DNA of 64,000 bases from Pinibacter aurantiacus (lineage in GTDB: Bacteria; Bacteroidota; Bacteroidia; Chitinophagales; Chitinophagaceae), in contig NZ_JAHSPG010000003.1 in NCBI RefSeq assembly GCF_019130065.1, positions 1 through 64,000 of the forward strand, read 5' to 3'. Under the pieces are notes generated by a model. It did not search any database. It had not been told where the DNA came from and worked only from the letters and a program-made list of their open reading frames with translations. Position numbers and translations under genes: made by a program. Of this stretch, positions 33,773 through 42,188 are shown one piece after another (within the stretch, counting starts at the first letter, position 1; each line of letters begins with the position of its first letter).

Positions 33773-35308
33773 CTACGAATCAAAATCAAAATCTTCCTCT
33801 TGTCCAAAAGTGGTCGGGCCCATGTTCATCATAGAGCCGATAAGATCTTTGAACTCAACCTTATTGTCGATGATTTTTTTACTGATCAATGAGTAGGCAG
33901 CCAGGCCATGCAATACAAACTCCATTAGCAATGCAGCTTGTAATTCGTTTGCTTTGGGAAAATACTTTTTCACTAAAGGTTGCAGTCCATCCACTTTATA
34001 CAAGCGCATGATCTTTTCCTTGTCGGTTACATTGAAGAAAATATCAAGCGTGTTGCCCGCGTCAAACCAGCGTGTAATTGGTTTGTAAGGATCTTCTTCC
34101 TTCTCCTTCATGCTTTCTTTGCCAGTGCTGCGACGCTTTTTAAAAGATTCAGGATTAGGGAAAAATTGTACAAACTGCGAACGTAATGCCTTGTCAAGCA
34201 AATTCATCGCCACCTGGTAAGGACCTTCCTGCTCACCTTCATACACCAATTCTATTTTCCCCGTAATAGAAGGAATTATGCCGGTAAGATCACTTATCCA
34301 AACCTGCGTTTTTGCATCGCCATTTACAATAGCACGTCTTTCCGCAGCGCTCACTGCGTTCTCAAACGCACTAATGGTAAGCCTTGCAGACACTCCACTT
34401 TTCTTATCTACATACTCGTTGCTTCTTGCTTCAAATGCAACTTGCTCTATCAATCGCTTTACAAGATCGCTTACATTCACAATGTCCTTTTGCTCTTCGT
34501 GTATAGCGGCTTCCTGCTCTGTGATGGCGAGCGATGTCTCCAATGTTTTTGGATAGTGCGTCAATATCTGGCTTTCAATTCTATCTTTTAAAGGCGTTAC
34601 GATGGAGCCACGATTTGTATAATCTTCAGGATTGGCGGTGAATACAAAAAGAATATCCAAAGGCATGCGTAGTTTAAAACCACGTATTTGAATATCTCCT
34701 TCTTCAAGAATATTAAACAGCGAAACCTGTATGCGGGCCTGCAGATCCGGAATCTCGTTTATCACAAAAATGCCGCGATTGCTGCGCGGTATAATGCCAT
34801 AGTGGATCACACCTTCGTCAGCAAAACTAAGTTTCAAATTTGCTGCTTTAATGGGATCAATATCCCCAATCAAATCTGCCACACTTACATCAGGTGTTGC
34901 CAACTTCTCACCATAGCGTTCACTTCTGTGCAGCCATTCAATTGGCGTGCTGTCACCTTTTTCCGCGATCAATAATTTAGCATACTTGGAAATAGGATTC
35001 AGCGGATCATCATTCAATTCACTGCCCAACACAACGGGAATGTATTCATCCATCAATCCCGTCATCATGCGAGCCATGCGGGTTTTCGCTTGTCCGCGCA
35101 ATCCCAGAAAAAGTATATTGTGTTTGCTAAGCAATGCTCTTTCAGTATCCGGTATTACAGAATCTTCATAACCTATAATGCCGTTGAACGAAGTTTCTTT
35201 TTGTTTTAGCTTAACTATCAGATTGCGACGAATCTCCTCCTTCACCGTTTTGCTTTTATATCCCGCCTTTTTAAGCTGACCTAATGTTGTTATATTTTTT
35301 ATGTCCAT
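33773..35308 (-). CDS. MoxR/ChlI-like AAA+ ATPase
   Basis: The 511-residue protein has a Walker A-like loop GLRGQAKTR (69-77) and a Walker B region GIFVINEIPDL. The arginine-rich PLKDRIESQILTHYPKT segment is typical of magnesium chelatase subunit I/MoxR-type ATPases. The GxxxGKT loop is altered to RGQAKT but keeps the Lys and Thr. It is 114 bp downstream of a VWA-domain gene, the usual partner; together they are expected to act as a chelatase-like or chaperone-like pair that inserts cofactors or remodels a target. The target is not evident. The Asp/Phe-rich C-terminus (EEDFDFDS) is distinctive. Confidence 0.85.
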   Translation of the reverse strand: MDIKNITTLGQLKKAGYKSKTVKEEIRRNLIVKLKQKETSFNGIIGYEDSVIPDTERALLSKHNILFLGLRGQAKTRMARMMTGLMDEYIPVVLGSELNDDPLNPISKYAKLLIAEKGDSTPIEWLHRSERYGEKLATPDVSVADLIGDIDPIKAANLKLSFADEGVIHYGIIPRSNRGIFVINEIPDLQARIQVSLFNILEEGDIQIRGFKLRMPLDILFVFTANPEDYTNRGSIVTPLKDRIESQILTHYPKTLETSLAITEQEAAIHEEQKDIVNVSDLVKRLIEQVAFEARSNEYVDKKSGVSARLTISAFENAVSAAERRAIVNGDAKTQVWISDLTGIIPSITGKIELVYEGEQEGPYQVAMNLLDKALRSQFVQFFPNPESFKKRRSTGKESMKEKEEDPYKPITRWFDAGNTLDIFFNVTDKEKIMRLYKVDGLQPLVKKYFPKANELQAALLMEFVLHGLAAYSLISKKIIDNKVEFKDLIGSMMNMGPTTFGQEEDFDFDS

Positions 35309-35318
35309 GTTAAGTTTA

Positions 35319-35420
35319 ATAATTGAATAATTGAATGATTGAATAACTGAAGGACTGAACTATTGAATGGCTGATTGACTTTTAAATTCAGTTATTCAAT
35401 TATTCAGTTATTCAGTCATT
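35319..35420. repeat. Octad inverted repeat (ATTGAATA/ACTGAATA family)
   Basis: The left array (about 35319-35360) consists of ATTGAATA-like octads; the right array (about 35386-35420) is the inverse word ATTCAGTT. Pairing is imperfect. It fills the space between the MoxR start and the VWA stop. The same word family forms the 10-unit array at 10320-10399. Confidence 0.75.
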
Positions 35421-35422
35421 CC

Positions 35423-36520
35423 TCAGTAAACGGTTTTCCTTTTACCACTTTCAAAATCCTTAAAAATAAATGCGCCTAAATGATCGAGCGATGCAAAGAA
35501 AGCCTTACCGTTGTTGGTTTCTGTAAACTCGTTTACAAATCGCTGCAGGTAAGGATCACTCGCGATCATAAATGTTGTAATAGGAATTTTCAGTTTCTTG
35601 CATTGCGCTGCAAGGTTGAGGCAACGGTTTGTAATCCGCCTGTCCAACCCAAAACTGTTTTTATAATAACGTTTGCCAATTTTAAGACAAGTAGGTTTCC
35701 CATCTGTTATCATAAAAATTTGCTTATTCGGATTTCTTCTTCTGCGCAGCAGATCCATTGCAAGTTCCAGTCCCGCCACTGTGTTCGTATGATATGGACC
35801 AACCTGCAGATAAGGAAGATCCTTAATCTCCACCGGCCATGCGTCGTTCCCAAAAACAACAATGTCTAAAGTGTCTTTGGGATATTTCGTTGTGATCAAC
35901 TCGCTCAATGCCATTGCCACTTTCTTTGCAGGTGTAATGCGATCTTCACCATACAAAACCATGGAATGCGAAATATCAATCATCAGCACCGTAGATGTTT
36001 GCGCTTTGAAATCAGTTTCGCGGATTTGCAGGTCATCTTCCTTCATTGAAAAACTTTCCACGCCGTGGTTGATCTGTGCGTTTCTGATTGACTCTGTAAA
36101 ATCAATTTGCTCAAGCATGTCGCCAAAGCGAAACGGTCTTGTTTCCGGATTGAGCTCATCTCCCAGACCCGGTTTAAATGTGTTGTGATTTCCCTGTTTG
36201 GTTTTTTTAAGCTTGCCGAAGATCTCTTCCAACGATCTTTTACGAATGCCGCGTTCTGTTTTAGGTGTGATCTTTATTTCACCCGTTTGCTTGTTTTCAT
36301 CAATATAACCTTTGTCTTTCAGCTCATCCACAAAATCGCCCATACCATAGTCATCGTCAGTGATCTGGTATTCTCTATCAAGCTGATTGAGCCATTGCAG
36401 TGCCTCACCTACGTCGCCGTTGGTATAAGTAAGAAGCTGCATAAAAATTTCAAGAAGTTTTTCAAAAGCAGATTTGCCTTGTTCGTTCGGATCGAAGCCG
36501 CTAAAAAAATATCCCTTCAT
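35423..36520 (-). CDS. VWA-domain protein, partner of the MoxR-like ATPase
   Basis: The 365-residue protein has an N-terminal region of about 170 residues and a von Willebrand A domain starting TVLMIDISHSM with the metal-site motif DISHS (182-186). The later ITDGKPTC and PITTFMIASD strands fit the same fold. No signal peptide or membrane helix is seen, so it is cytoplasmic. It is encoded just before the MoxR-like ATPase in the same direction; VWA proteins of this kind bind the ATPase and a metal-dependent target. Function beyond that is unknown. Confidence 0.87.
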   Translation of the reverse strand: MKGYFFSGFDPNEQGKSAFEKLLEIFMQLLTYTNGDVGEALQWLNQLDREYQITDDDYGMGDFVDELKDKGYIDENKQTGEIKITPKTERGIRKRSLEEIFGKLKKTKQGNHNTFKPGLGDELNPETRPFRFGDMLEQIDFTESIRNAQINHGVESFSMKEDDLQIRETDFKAQTSTVLMIDISHSMVLYGEDRITPAKKVAMALSELITTKYPKDTLDIVVFGNDAWPVEIKDLPYLQVGPYHTNTVAGLELAMDLLRRRRNPNKQIFMITDGKPTCLKIGKRYYKNSFGLDRRITNRCLNLAAQCKKLKIPITTFMIASDPYLQRFVNEFTETNNGKAFFASLDHLGAFIFKDFESGKRKTVY

Positions 36521-36854
36521 AAACTTTCCTCCCTTGACTACAATTTACGATTTATAATTAAAGAACCTTGGGATTAAATTAAAAGTAAAAATTCAAAAAG
36601 TAAAGTGGATTTCCTGTGTGTTATCTTTTCAGGAATGACGGTAAATTCTTTGATAGCAATTAGTCTACTGTTTTTCTCCAATTTACAATTCGATAACATT
36701 GACTACGGTGGGTTAAAAATCTAAGTAAAAAATCAAAAGTAAAAAGTAAAAATAATGCCACGTGTTCGTGTTCCGGAGACGATCATTTTGAATTTTTAAT
36801 TTTGACTTTTTAATTTATTACATAACAATTTACAATCAGTTTGGTTGAAAAACA
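36521..36854. other. 408-bp spacer, repeat-filled, no gene
   Basis: Between the GT117 stop (36929) and the VWA start (36520) there is no gene. A heptad arm of the AAGTAAA type lies at about 36717-36752 with an inverse-like arm (TTTTTAATTTTGACTTTT) at about 36788-36822; a partial single arm is at about 36580-36605. The right end is a strong terminator. Confidence 0.6.
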
Positions 36855-36884
36855 AAAACGCTTCGCACAAGTGCGAAGCGTTTT
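36855..36884 (-). terminator. Rho-independent terminator of the GT117 gene
   Basis: AAAACGCTTCGCAC (36855-36868) and its exact inverse (36871-36884) form a 14-bp stem. On the minus strand a T-run follows. It lies 45 bp past the stop of the gene at 36929. Confidence 0.92.
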
Positions 36885-36928
36885 CATTAACAGAACCGAT
36901 TCTTGTTCTGTATCACATTATTGTGCCA

Positions 36929-39900
36929 TTATTTATTAGAATCTTTAGTTTGTACGTTGGTATCATTTAAAATAACACCTGGCGTTTCCGGATTGATCTT
37001 CGGAGCATTGCCGTTATTGTACTGTGCATCCAGCATTTGCAGCATTTGCGATAACTGTTGTGCGCCTGCAATTTCCTGTCTCATTGATTCCTGTCTGCTG
37101 TCAGAAAGGTTTCTGTAGTAGCTCATCTGCTGATCGAAATCTTTGTGAAGTGCTTTAGAAACATGATCCGCCAATTCTTTGTAACCCGCTTTGTAGCAAG
37201 CTTCTAAGAATTTGAAAGTAAAGTAATTGTGTCTGTTGTTGGAGCTTACCATTGCGTAAGGCATGTTTTCTTCAAGAATGCCTTTGTCAGCTTTGTCCAG
37301 CACTTTTTTAGCAATGTCTTTATTTCCCTGGTCAGCAGCCGCCGCAGCAGCTTCTGCGTATGCCATACGGATAGTATTCAAATGCAGACGGTTTGTTTCG
37401 TCGAAATAAACACCTTTGATATCGGCACTGCCAAATCCAAATTTGTTCATCAGTTTGTCGATCATCCAGTCAACATTCACACCTGTGTTATTTTTTACAG
37501 GCACCAAACGATATGTCAAACCATCCTTGCGAACGAAATTACCGAAGCCCAACTCCTGTGCAGAGTACGCAGCTGTAAAGCAGATCGGACGTTTCCATTT
37601 GTTTGCCGCAATAATGTTAAGAATAGCGATATCATTTTTCATGATATAATTCTTAGCCTCAGGTATATCTATCATCAAATCAGTTACAGTATCTGTAGGA
37701 TTTACCGTTCCGTTTGCACGTACAACTGCCTCATCCGCCGGAACGCGGAATTTCTTGGTTGGCATTACGTTCAATCTGTCTCCACCCTGCATTTGAACCT
37801 GCATGTTAGGATCATCGCTACCCACTACGTTTTTCATTACATCATACAGATCGTAGTAGTTATTTGGGTTTACATTCTTTTGAGGATTGTAAACAATGTA
37901 ATCACGGTTACGGCCCTGGATTTGCTCCGGAGTTAGGATCACATCGATCGGTGCGCTTTCGTTCACTTTGTAGCGCAATTGGTTGATATACCAGTCGATA
38001 CCCAACAAGCTGTTATTAATTACACGAATGTCAGGACGGATATGCTCAACTTCCTGAGCGTACCATAATGGATAAGTATCATTATCGCCGTAAGTAAACA
38101 GAATTGCGTTTGGAGGACAGCTTTCGAGGTAATCTTTAGCCAAATCTCTCGCCAACACCTTTTTGCTACGATCGTGGTCATCCCACTCCTGGTTGCCCAT
38201 AATTACAGGCACTGCCAGGAAGCACAAACCTGCAGCAACATAATTAGAAGTTGACAGCGCCATTTTCCTGTTCAGCCATTCTGCCACCTGCACTACACCT
38301 AAACCGATCCAGAATGCATATGCGTAGAATGACCCGGCATAAGCGTAGTCACGCTCACGTGGCTGATTTCCCGCCTGGTTCAAATAAAGAACAATTGCAA
38401 AACCTGTGAAGAAGAATAACAATCCTACTACAAGGAAGTCTTTTTTGTCTTTTCTATATTGGAAATAAGCACCAATCAACCCAAGAATTAATGGAAGGAA
38501 GAAAAGCTTGTTGTTTGCTTTATTATTCTTGATGCTGTCCGGCAATGTAGATTGGTCGCCAAGACGCATGTTATCAAGAAAAGAAATACCGGAGATCCAG
38601 TTACCGTCACGAACATTGCCTGGCGCAAAACCTTCGATATCGTTTTGTCTTCCTGCAAAGTTCCACATAAAGTAACGCAGGTACATCCAGTTAACCTGGT
38701 AACCAACAAAGAAATTGATGTTGTTAGCCATCGTTGGTTTTTCACCCTGCTCCAATCCCAACCAGTCTTTATAGAACTGAGCATGTCCCTGATCGTTGCT
38801 GGCATCCCAAACACGAGGGAAAAGCATCATGTCATCGGAGCTGTACACAGGTTTTACATCTTTACCTATCTCTTCATATTTGTCCTTACCTTTTGTGTAC
38901 TTCATTGATGTTTCCTTGTAATCAGTTGGAGTGGCGGTAAACACCTGTCCATAAAGCAAAGGAAAATCACCATACTGATCACGGCCAAGATATCCTACCA
39001 ATGAGTTAGGGTTATCTACGTTGTACATATCAACCGCCGGATTAGCGTTCGAACGAATCATCGTTGTCAGATAACTTGAGTAACCCAGCAACATGAAAAT
39101 GAAGCACCAGATACCTAAACGAAGGAATGTATAATTGTTCTTGTTTGCATAACGGAGTAAAACAAAGAATACAACCGCCAGTAAAATAAAGAAGAAAACG
39201 AAACCTGAGAAGAATGGCAAATGGAATCCATTTACGAACCAGATGTCGAACATACCCGCCCATTTAACGGAGTATTGAATTACCACCAATTGAACAAAGC
39301 CCGTTACAGCACAACCAATAATAAAGGCCCAGAAAGTGCCCCATGGAGTTGCATTATAACGTTTGAAGTAATAGATCATGACAATAGCAGGAATTGTCAA
39401 CAATCCCAGCAAGTGAACACCTATCGAAAGCCCCATCATAAAGAATATGAAAAGAATCCACTTGTCAGAATTCGGTTCATCTGCGCTATGCTCCCATTTA
39501 AGCATGGCCCAAAAAACCAACGCTGTAAATAAAGACGACATCGCGTACACCTCACCTTCTACAGCACTGAACCAAAATGAATCACTGAAAGTATATGCCA
39601 AGGCGCCTACAACACCTGCACTCATTGTTATGAACAATTGCTGAGCGTTTAGTTCAGCAGCACCTTTTAAAAATATTTTTCTAGCAAAGTGGGTTATACT
39701 CCAGAATAAGAAAAGAATGGTAAAACCACTGCTGAGAGCACTCATAATGTTTACGGCTTTCGCGGGATTGCTACCGCCAAAAACAACTACAAATAATCTG
39801 CCCAGCATAACAAAAAGAGGCGCCCCGGGCGGGTGAGGGATTTGCATTTTAAATACACTGGAAATAAATTCACCGCAATCCCATAAGCTGGCAGTAGCTT

Positions 39901-40027
39901 CCATTGTCATCAGATAGACAGCGCAGGCAACCACGCACACAATCCATCCAACAATGTTGTTCACTTTGTTAAAAGTCATAAATCGTTCTTTTTTTAAACC
40001 GGGCAAACCTACAAGAATTTTGAACAC
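36929..40027 (-). CDS. DUF2723 / GT117-family membrane glycosyltransferase-like protein
   Basis: The product has up to 1032 residues; homologues suggest the start at residue 17 (MTFNKVNNIVGWIV, position 39979), giving 1016. The N-terminal half has a dozen or so membrane helices with the DUF2723 signature ASLWDCGEFISSVFKMQIPHPPGAPLF. A loop NQAGNQPRERDYAYAGSFYAYAFWIG is followed by a soluble C-terminal half with DNDTYPLWYAQEV. The early acidic residues resemble those of GT-C enzymes such as protein O-mannosyltransferases, and the family is now filed as GT117. It sits in the inner membrane and probably transfers a sugar from a lipid donor to proteins or envelope polymers (inference). Confidence 0.9.
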   Translation of the reverse strand: MFKILVGLPGLKKERFMTFNKVNNIVGWIVCVVACAVYLMTMEATASLWDCGEFISSVFKMQIPHPPGAPLFVMLGRLFVVVFGGSNPAKAVNIMSALSSGFTILFLFWSITHFARKIFLKGAAELNAQQLFITMSAGVVGALAYTFSDSFWFSAVEGEVYAMSSLFTALVFWAMLKWEHSADEPNSDKWILFIFFMMGLSIGVHLLGLLTIPAIVMIYYFKRYNATPWGTFWAFIIGCAVTGFVQLVVIQYSVKWAGMFDIWFVNGFHLPFFSGFVFFFILLAVVFFVLLRYANKNNYTFLRLGIWCFIFMLLGYSSYLTTMIRSNANPAVDMYNVDNPNSLVGYLGRDQYGDFPLLYGQVFTATPTDYKETSMKYTKGKDKYEEIGKDVKPVYSSDDMMLFPRVWDASNDQGHAQFYKDWLGLEQGEKPTMANNINFFVGYQVNWMYLRYFMWNFAGRQNDIEGFAPGNVRDGNWISGISFLDNMRLGDQSTLPDSIKNNKANNKLFFLPLILGLIGAYFQYRKDKKDFLVVGLLFFFTGFAIVLYLNQAGNQPRERDYAYAGSFYAYAFWIGLGVVQVAEWLNRKMALSTSNYVAAGLCFLAVPVIMGNQEWDDHDRSKKVLARDLAKDYLESCPPNAILFTYGDNDTYPLWYAQEVEHIRPDIRVINNSLLGIDWYINQLRYKVNESAPIDVILTPEQIQGRNRDYIVYNPQKNVNPNNYYDLYDVMKNVVGSDDPNMQVQMQGGDRLNVMPTKKFRVPADEAVVRANGTVNPTDTVTDLMIDIPEAKNYIMKNDIAILNIIAANKWKRPICFTAAYSAQELGFGNFVRKDGLTYRLVPVKNNTGVNVDWMIDKLMNKFGFGSADIKGVYFDETNRLHLNTIRMAYAEAAAAAADQGNKDIAKKVLDKADKGILEENMPYAMVSSNNRHNYFTFKFLEACYKAGYKELADHVSKALHKDFDQQMSYYRNLSDSRQESMRQEIAGAQQLSQMLQMLDAQYNNGNAPKINPETPGVILNDTNVQTKDSNK

Positions 40028-40315
40028 ACAATCACTATAATGTTCTAAAAATGAGGCTTCCTGCTCAAATAGTTTAGGTATTTTAATTAATAAAGGGTAA
40101 ATATAATGGTTGCAAACAAAATTGGAGGGCCGTACTTCCCTTTTAACGTTAATTTTTTAAAAATAAGCTTTGAAATTTGTCATGAGAAGCCTAACATTAT
40201 ACTTTGTTTCAGATCTTTCCATTCAATATCTCCTACTAGTAAACCCCATCCAAGGTCCGGTTTTTGAAAAACCATATCTTCACAGTATCCGTAAACATCA
40301 ATTTCTATTACTATT

Positions 40316-40759
40316 ATGAACATCCGGGAAGCTAATATAAACGATATCGCAGGCATGCATAGGGTAAGAATGGCAGTTAAGGAAAATGTACTGGACAACC
40401 CAAACCTGGTTACACACGAAGATTATGTCAGATTTATAACTGTGGGTGGAAAAGGCTGGGTTTGTGAGTTGGAAAACGAAATAATCGGTTTTTCGATAAT
40501 CTCCAAAAGTGATCCCAATGTCTGGGCTTTATTTGTTGACCCATCCTACGAAGGCAAAGGAATCGGAAAAAGATTGCATGACCTAATGCTACATTGGGGG
40601 TTTGAGCAATCGCACCGAACCATTTGGCTGAGCACCATGCCCGGAACACGAGCCGAAAATTTTTACAGAAAATCTGGCTGGAGAGATGCCGGCTTGCTAA
40701 AAACGGGGGAAATTAAGTTTGAAATGTCGTATGCTGACTGGAAGCAAAGGCATTTGTAG
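40316..40759 (+). CDS. GNAT-family N-acetyltransferase
   Basis: The 147-residue protein has the GNAT order: an N-terminal MNIREANINDIAGMHRVRMAV, the central strand ENEIIGFSIISKSDPNVWALFVDP, the acetyl-CoA loop YEGKGIGKRLHD and a C-terminal AENFYRKSGWRD. It would acetylate an amine with acetyl-CoA; the substrate is unknown. It is divergent from the GT117 gene with 288 bp between them and has no functional neighbour. That spacer shows no repeat array, which is unusual for this window. Confidence 0.93.
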   Translation: MNIREANINDIAGMHRVRMAVKENVLDNPNLVTHEDYVRFITVGGKGWVCELENEIIGFSIISKSDPNVWALFVDPSYEGKGIGKRLHDLMLHWGFEQSHRTIWLSTMPGTRAENFYRKSGWRDAGLLKTGEIKFEMSYADWKQRHL

Positions 40760-40874
40760 GTTATAGCTGACAAATCGTTTGCTTCCTACTAGTTATCAGC
40801 AATTTATGTTTTATTGAAAGCATATTAAAACGATCTAAATCTTTTATTTAGCTAACGGCAAACAAAAATTTGAT

Positions 40875-40882
40875 TAAATTTG
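40875..40882 (+). promoter_or_regulatory. Candidate -7 element TAAATTTG
   Basis: TAAATTTG matches the Bacteroidota -7 consensus TAnnTTTG. It ends 8 bp before the ATG at 40891, so transcription would start at or near the start codon (leaderless). No convincing -33 TTTG is seen. Confidence 0.35.
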
Positions 40883-40890
40883 TGATGTTC

Positions 40891-41064
40891 ATGAAAAATA
40901 AAGATTCAATAACTACTTCCACAAGTTCCAAAGGGGCTTTTATCTTCAAAAAAATGATTGAAGATAAAAAGGCTATTCGTGAGCATATTCAAAAGGGGGG
41001 CAAAATTGCAGACATTAAAGAAAAGTTCAGCTTTGTTAAGCCCCTATCAATTACAGGAAAATGA
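40891..41064 (+). CDS. Small basic protein upstream of the DUF6169-like gene
   Basis: I do not recognise a named family. The 57-residue product (start MKNKDSITT) is rich in Lys and contains KGAFIFKKMIEDKKAIREHI and KIADIKEKFSFVKPL, suggesting two helices and a short strand. It resembles in size and charge the small first proteins of two-gene toxin-antitoxin-like modules, with a larger gene overlapping its 3' end in another frame. An upstream in-frame ATG at 40885 and TTG at 40870 are alternative starts. Function is unknown. Confidence 0.6.
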   Translation: MKNKDSITTSTSSKGAFIFKKMIEDKKAIREHIQKGGKIADIKEKFSFVKPLSITGK

Positions 41065-41515
41065 TGAATACGCGTTCGAGTTTGTAACTGTGTCTGGAAT
41101 AAAATATAAGATTTATTTCCTTGACTATAGTTACATGTTTGCTGATTATCCCCATATTACCTGCCCTGTATATTCTTTTAACATAGATGCAATTGAAGGT
41201 AGCCCCGAGGAAGCTCAGGGTGATGCAAGAGTTGGTGCAACAGTTTCTTTTGTCATGAATCTATTTTTCAAAAAGATTGACAATGTGACTGTATACGTTT
41301 GCGACAGCATAGATGAAAGACAATATGCAAGAAAAAGAAAATTTGACCTCTGGTTTTATTCTTACAACGATGGCTCATTGATAAAAGAAGATGGGCTTGC
41401 TATTGTTGAAGGAACAGAAATTTATAATGCTATGCTTTTGCATAAACAAAATAAACAACTGACTGAAATAATCCTTGCATTTAAAGAATTGAACGAAAGA
41501 GCCGGGGACAAATAA
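41033..41515 (+). CDS. DUF6169-like protein
   Basis: The frame is open from 40958 (ATG), but I favour TTG 41033, giving 160 residues beginning LLSPYQLQENDEYAFEF, because that matches the usual N-terminus I recall for DUF6169 proteins of Bacteroidota. The body contains VTVSGIKYKIYFLDYSYMF, a segment with VTVYVCDSID, and a C-terminal IYNAMLLHKQNKQLTEIILAF. With either start it overlaps the small upstream gene by 32 or 107 nt in a different frame, indicating translational coupling. No enzymatic motif is visible. The pair stands alone between GNAT and rpsT and could be an accessory module. The family assignment is from memory and moderate. Confidence 0.65.
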   Translation: MLSPYQLQENDEYAFEFVTVSGIKYKIYFLDYSYMFADYPHITCPVYSFNIDAIEGSPEEAQGDARVGATVSFVMNLFFKKIDNVTVYVCDSIDERQYARKRKFDLWFYSYNDGSLIKEDGLAIVEGTEIYNAMLLHKQNKQLTEIILAFKELNERAGDK

Positions 41516-41550
41516 TCACAGCCTTCCAAATTATGAACTTACCAGAAAGA

Positions 41551-41576
41551 CCAAATAATGCGTTATCATTATTTGG
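41551..41576 (+). terminator. Hairpin after the DUF6169-like gene
   Basis: CCAAATAATG (41551-41560) pairs with CATTATTTGG (41567-41576) around a 6-nt loop, 36 bp after the stop at 41515. There is no T-run, so termination is only possible. Confidence 0.4.
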
Positions 41577-41637
41577 CTACAGGCAATAATATACCCCAAT
41601 TTAGCTTGTTATATCCATCATCAACAAAAACGACAAA

Positions 41638-41663
41638 AAGCCTGCTGCATAAACAACAGGCTT
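41638..41663 (-). terminator. Rho-independent terminator of rpsT
   Basis: AAGCCTG...TG at 41638-41647 pairs with CA...CAGGCTT at 41654-41663, and on the minus strand a T-run follows. It lies 56 bp past the rpsT stop. Confidence 0.85.
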
Positions 41664-41718
41664 CTAATATATTGATTAAAAAGAAGTTCGATTTATTGAG
41701 AAAAACCTTCTAATCCAA

Positions 41719-41979
41719 TTAAGCAGTAGCTAAAGCATTTGACTTTTTAGCCAATTTGCTTTTCAGGTTAGCTGCTTTGTTTTTATGGATAACGCCACGT
41801 TTAGCTAATTTGTCGATCATAGCTGCAACGGTTGGAAGGCTTTCATCAAAAGCTTTTTTCTCCTTGTTCTCTTTCAAATCACGGATAGCGTTACGGGTAG
41901 TTTTACCATGATAACGGTTTCTGTCTCTGCGTTTTGCTGCCTGACGCACATCTTTTTTGGTAGCTTTATGATTAGCCAT
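41719..41979 (-). CDS. rpsT: 30S ribosomal protein S20
   Basis: The 86-residue basic protein begins MANHKATKKDVRQAAKRRDRN and contains KTTRNAIRDLKENKEKKAFDE and a Lys/Ala-rich C-terminus with GVIHKNKAANLKSKLAK, the signature of S20. It binds 16S rRNA near the base of the body of the small subunit. It is a single-gene unit with its own promoter (42001-42032) and terminator (41638-41663), divergent from sucA. Confidence 0.97.
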   Translation of the reverse strand: MANHKATKKDVRQAAKRRDRNRYHGKTTRNAIRDLKENKEKKAFDESLPTVAAMIDKLAKRGVIHKNKAANLKSKLAKKSNALATA

Positions 41980-42000
41980 TATTCGAAAATTTTAGGACGG

Positions 42001-42032
42001 CAAAGGTAAGACGCTATTCTTTGTCTGCCAAA
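42001..42032 (-). promoter_or_regulatory. Promoter of rpsT (TTTG-N20-TACCTTTG)
   Basis: On the minus strand TTTG (complement of 42029-42032), a 20-bp spacer and TACCTTTG (complement of 42001-42008) match the Bacteroidota housekeeping consensus TTTG/TAnnTTTG. The start site would be about 15 nt before the rpsT ATG. Confidence 0.8.
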
Positions 42033-42188
42033 TTTTATTGAAAAAAATATATCTGCGCTTTCAATTGACAAAAATCAGCATTTTTCGCGGTCATTTTCTC
42101 TATACTTCAAAAATTTAGTTATATCGTGGGAGTATTTCCCGATATTTGCGTACCAATTTTTTGGCTTCCATATAAAGTTACTATTCCC

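Noticed and set aside
34951-34980. Another TGTCACC promoter-like site
   Set aside because: It lies inside the MoxR-like coding region, lacks the full TTGTCACCCA and has no GTCT at the right spacing.
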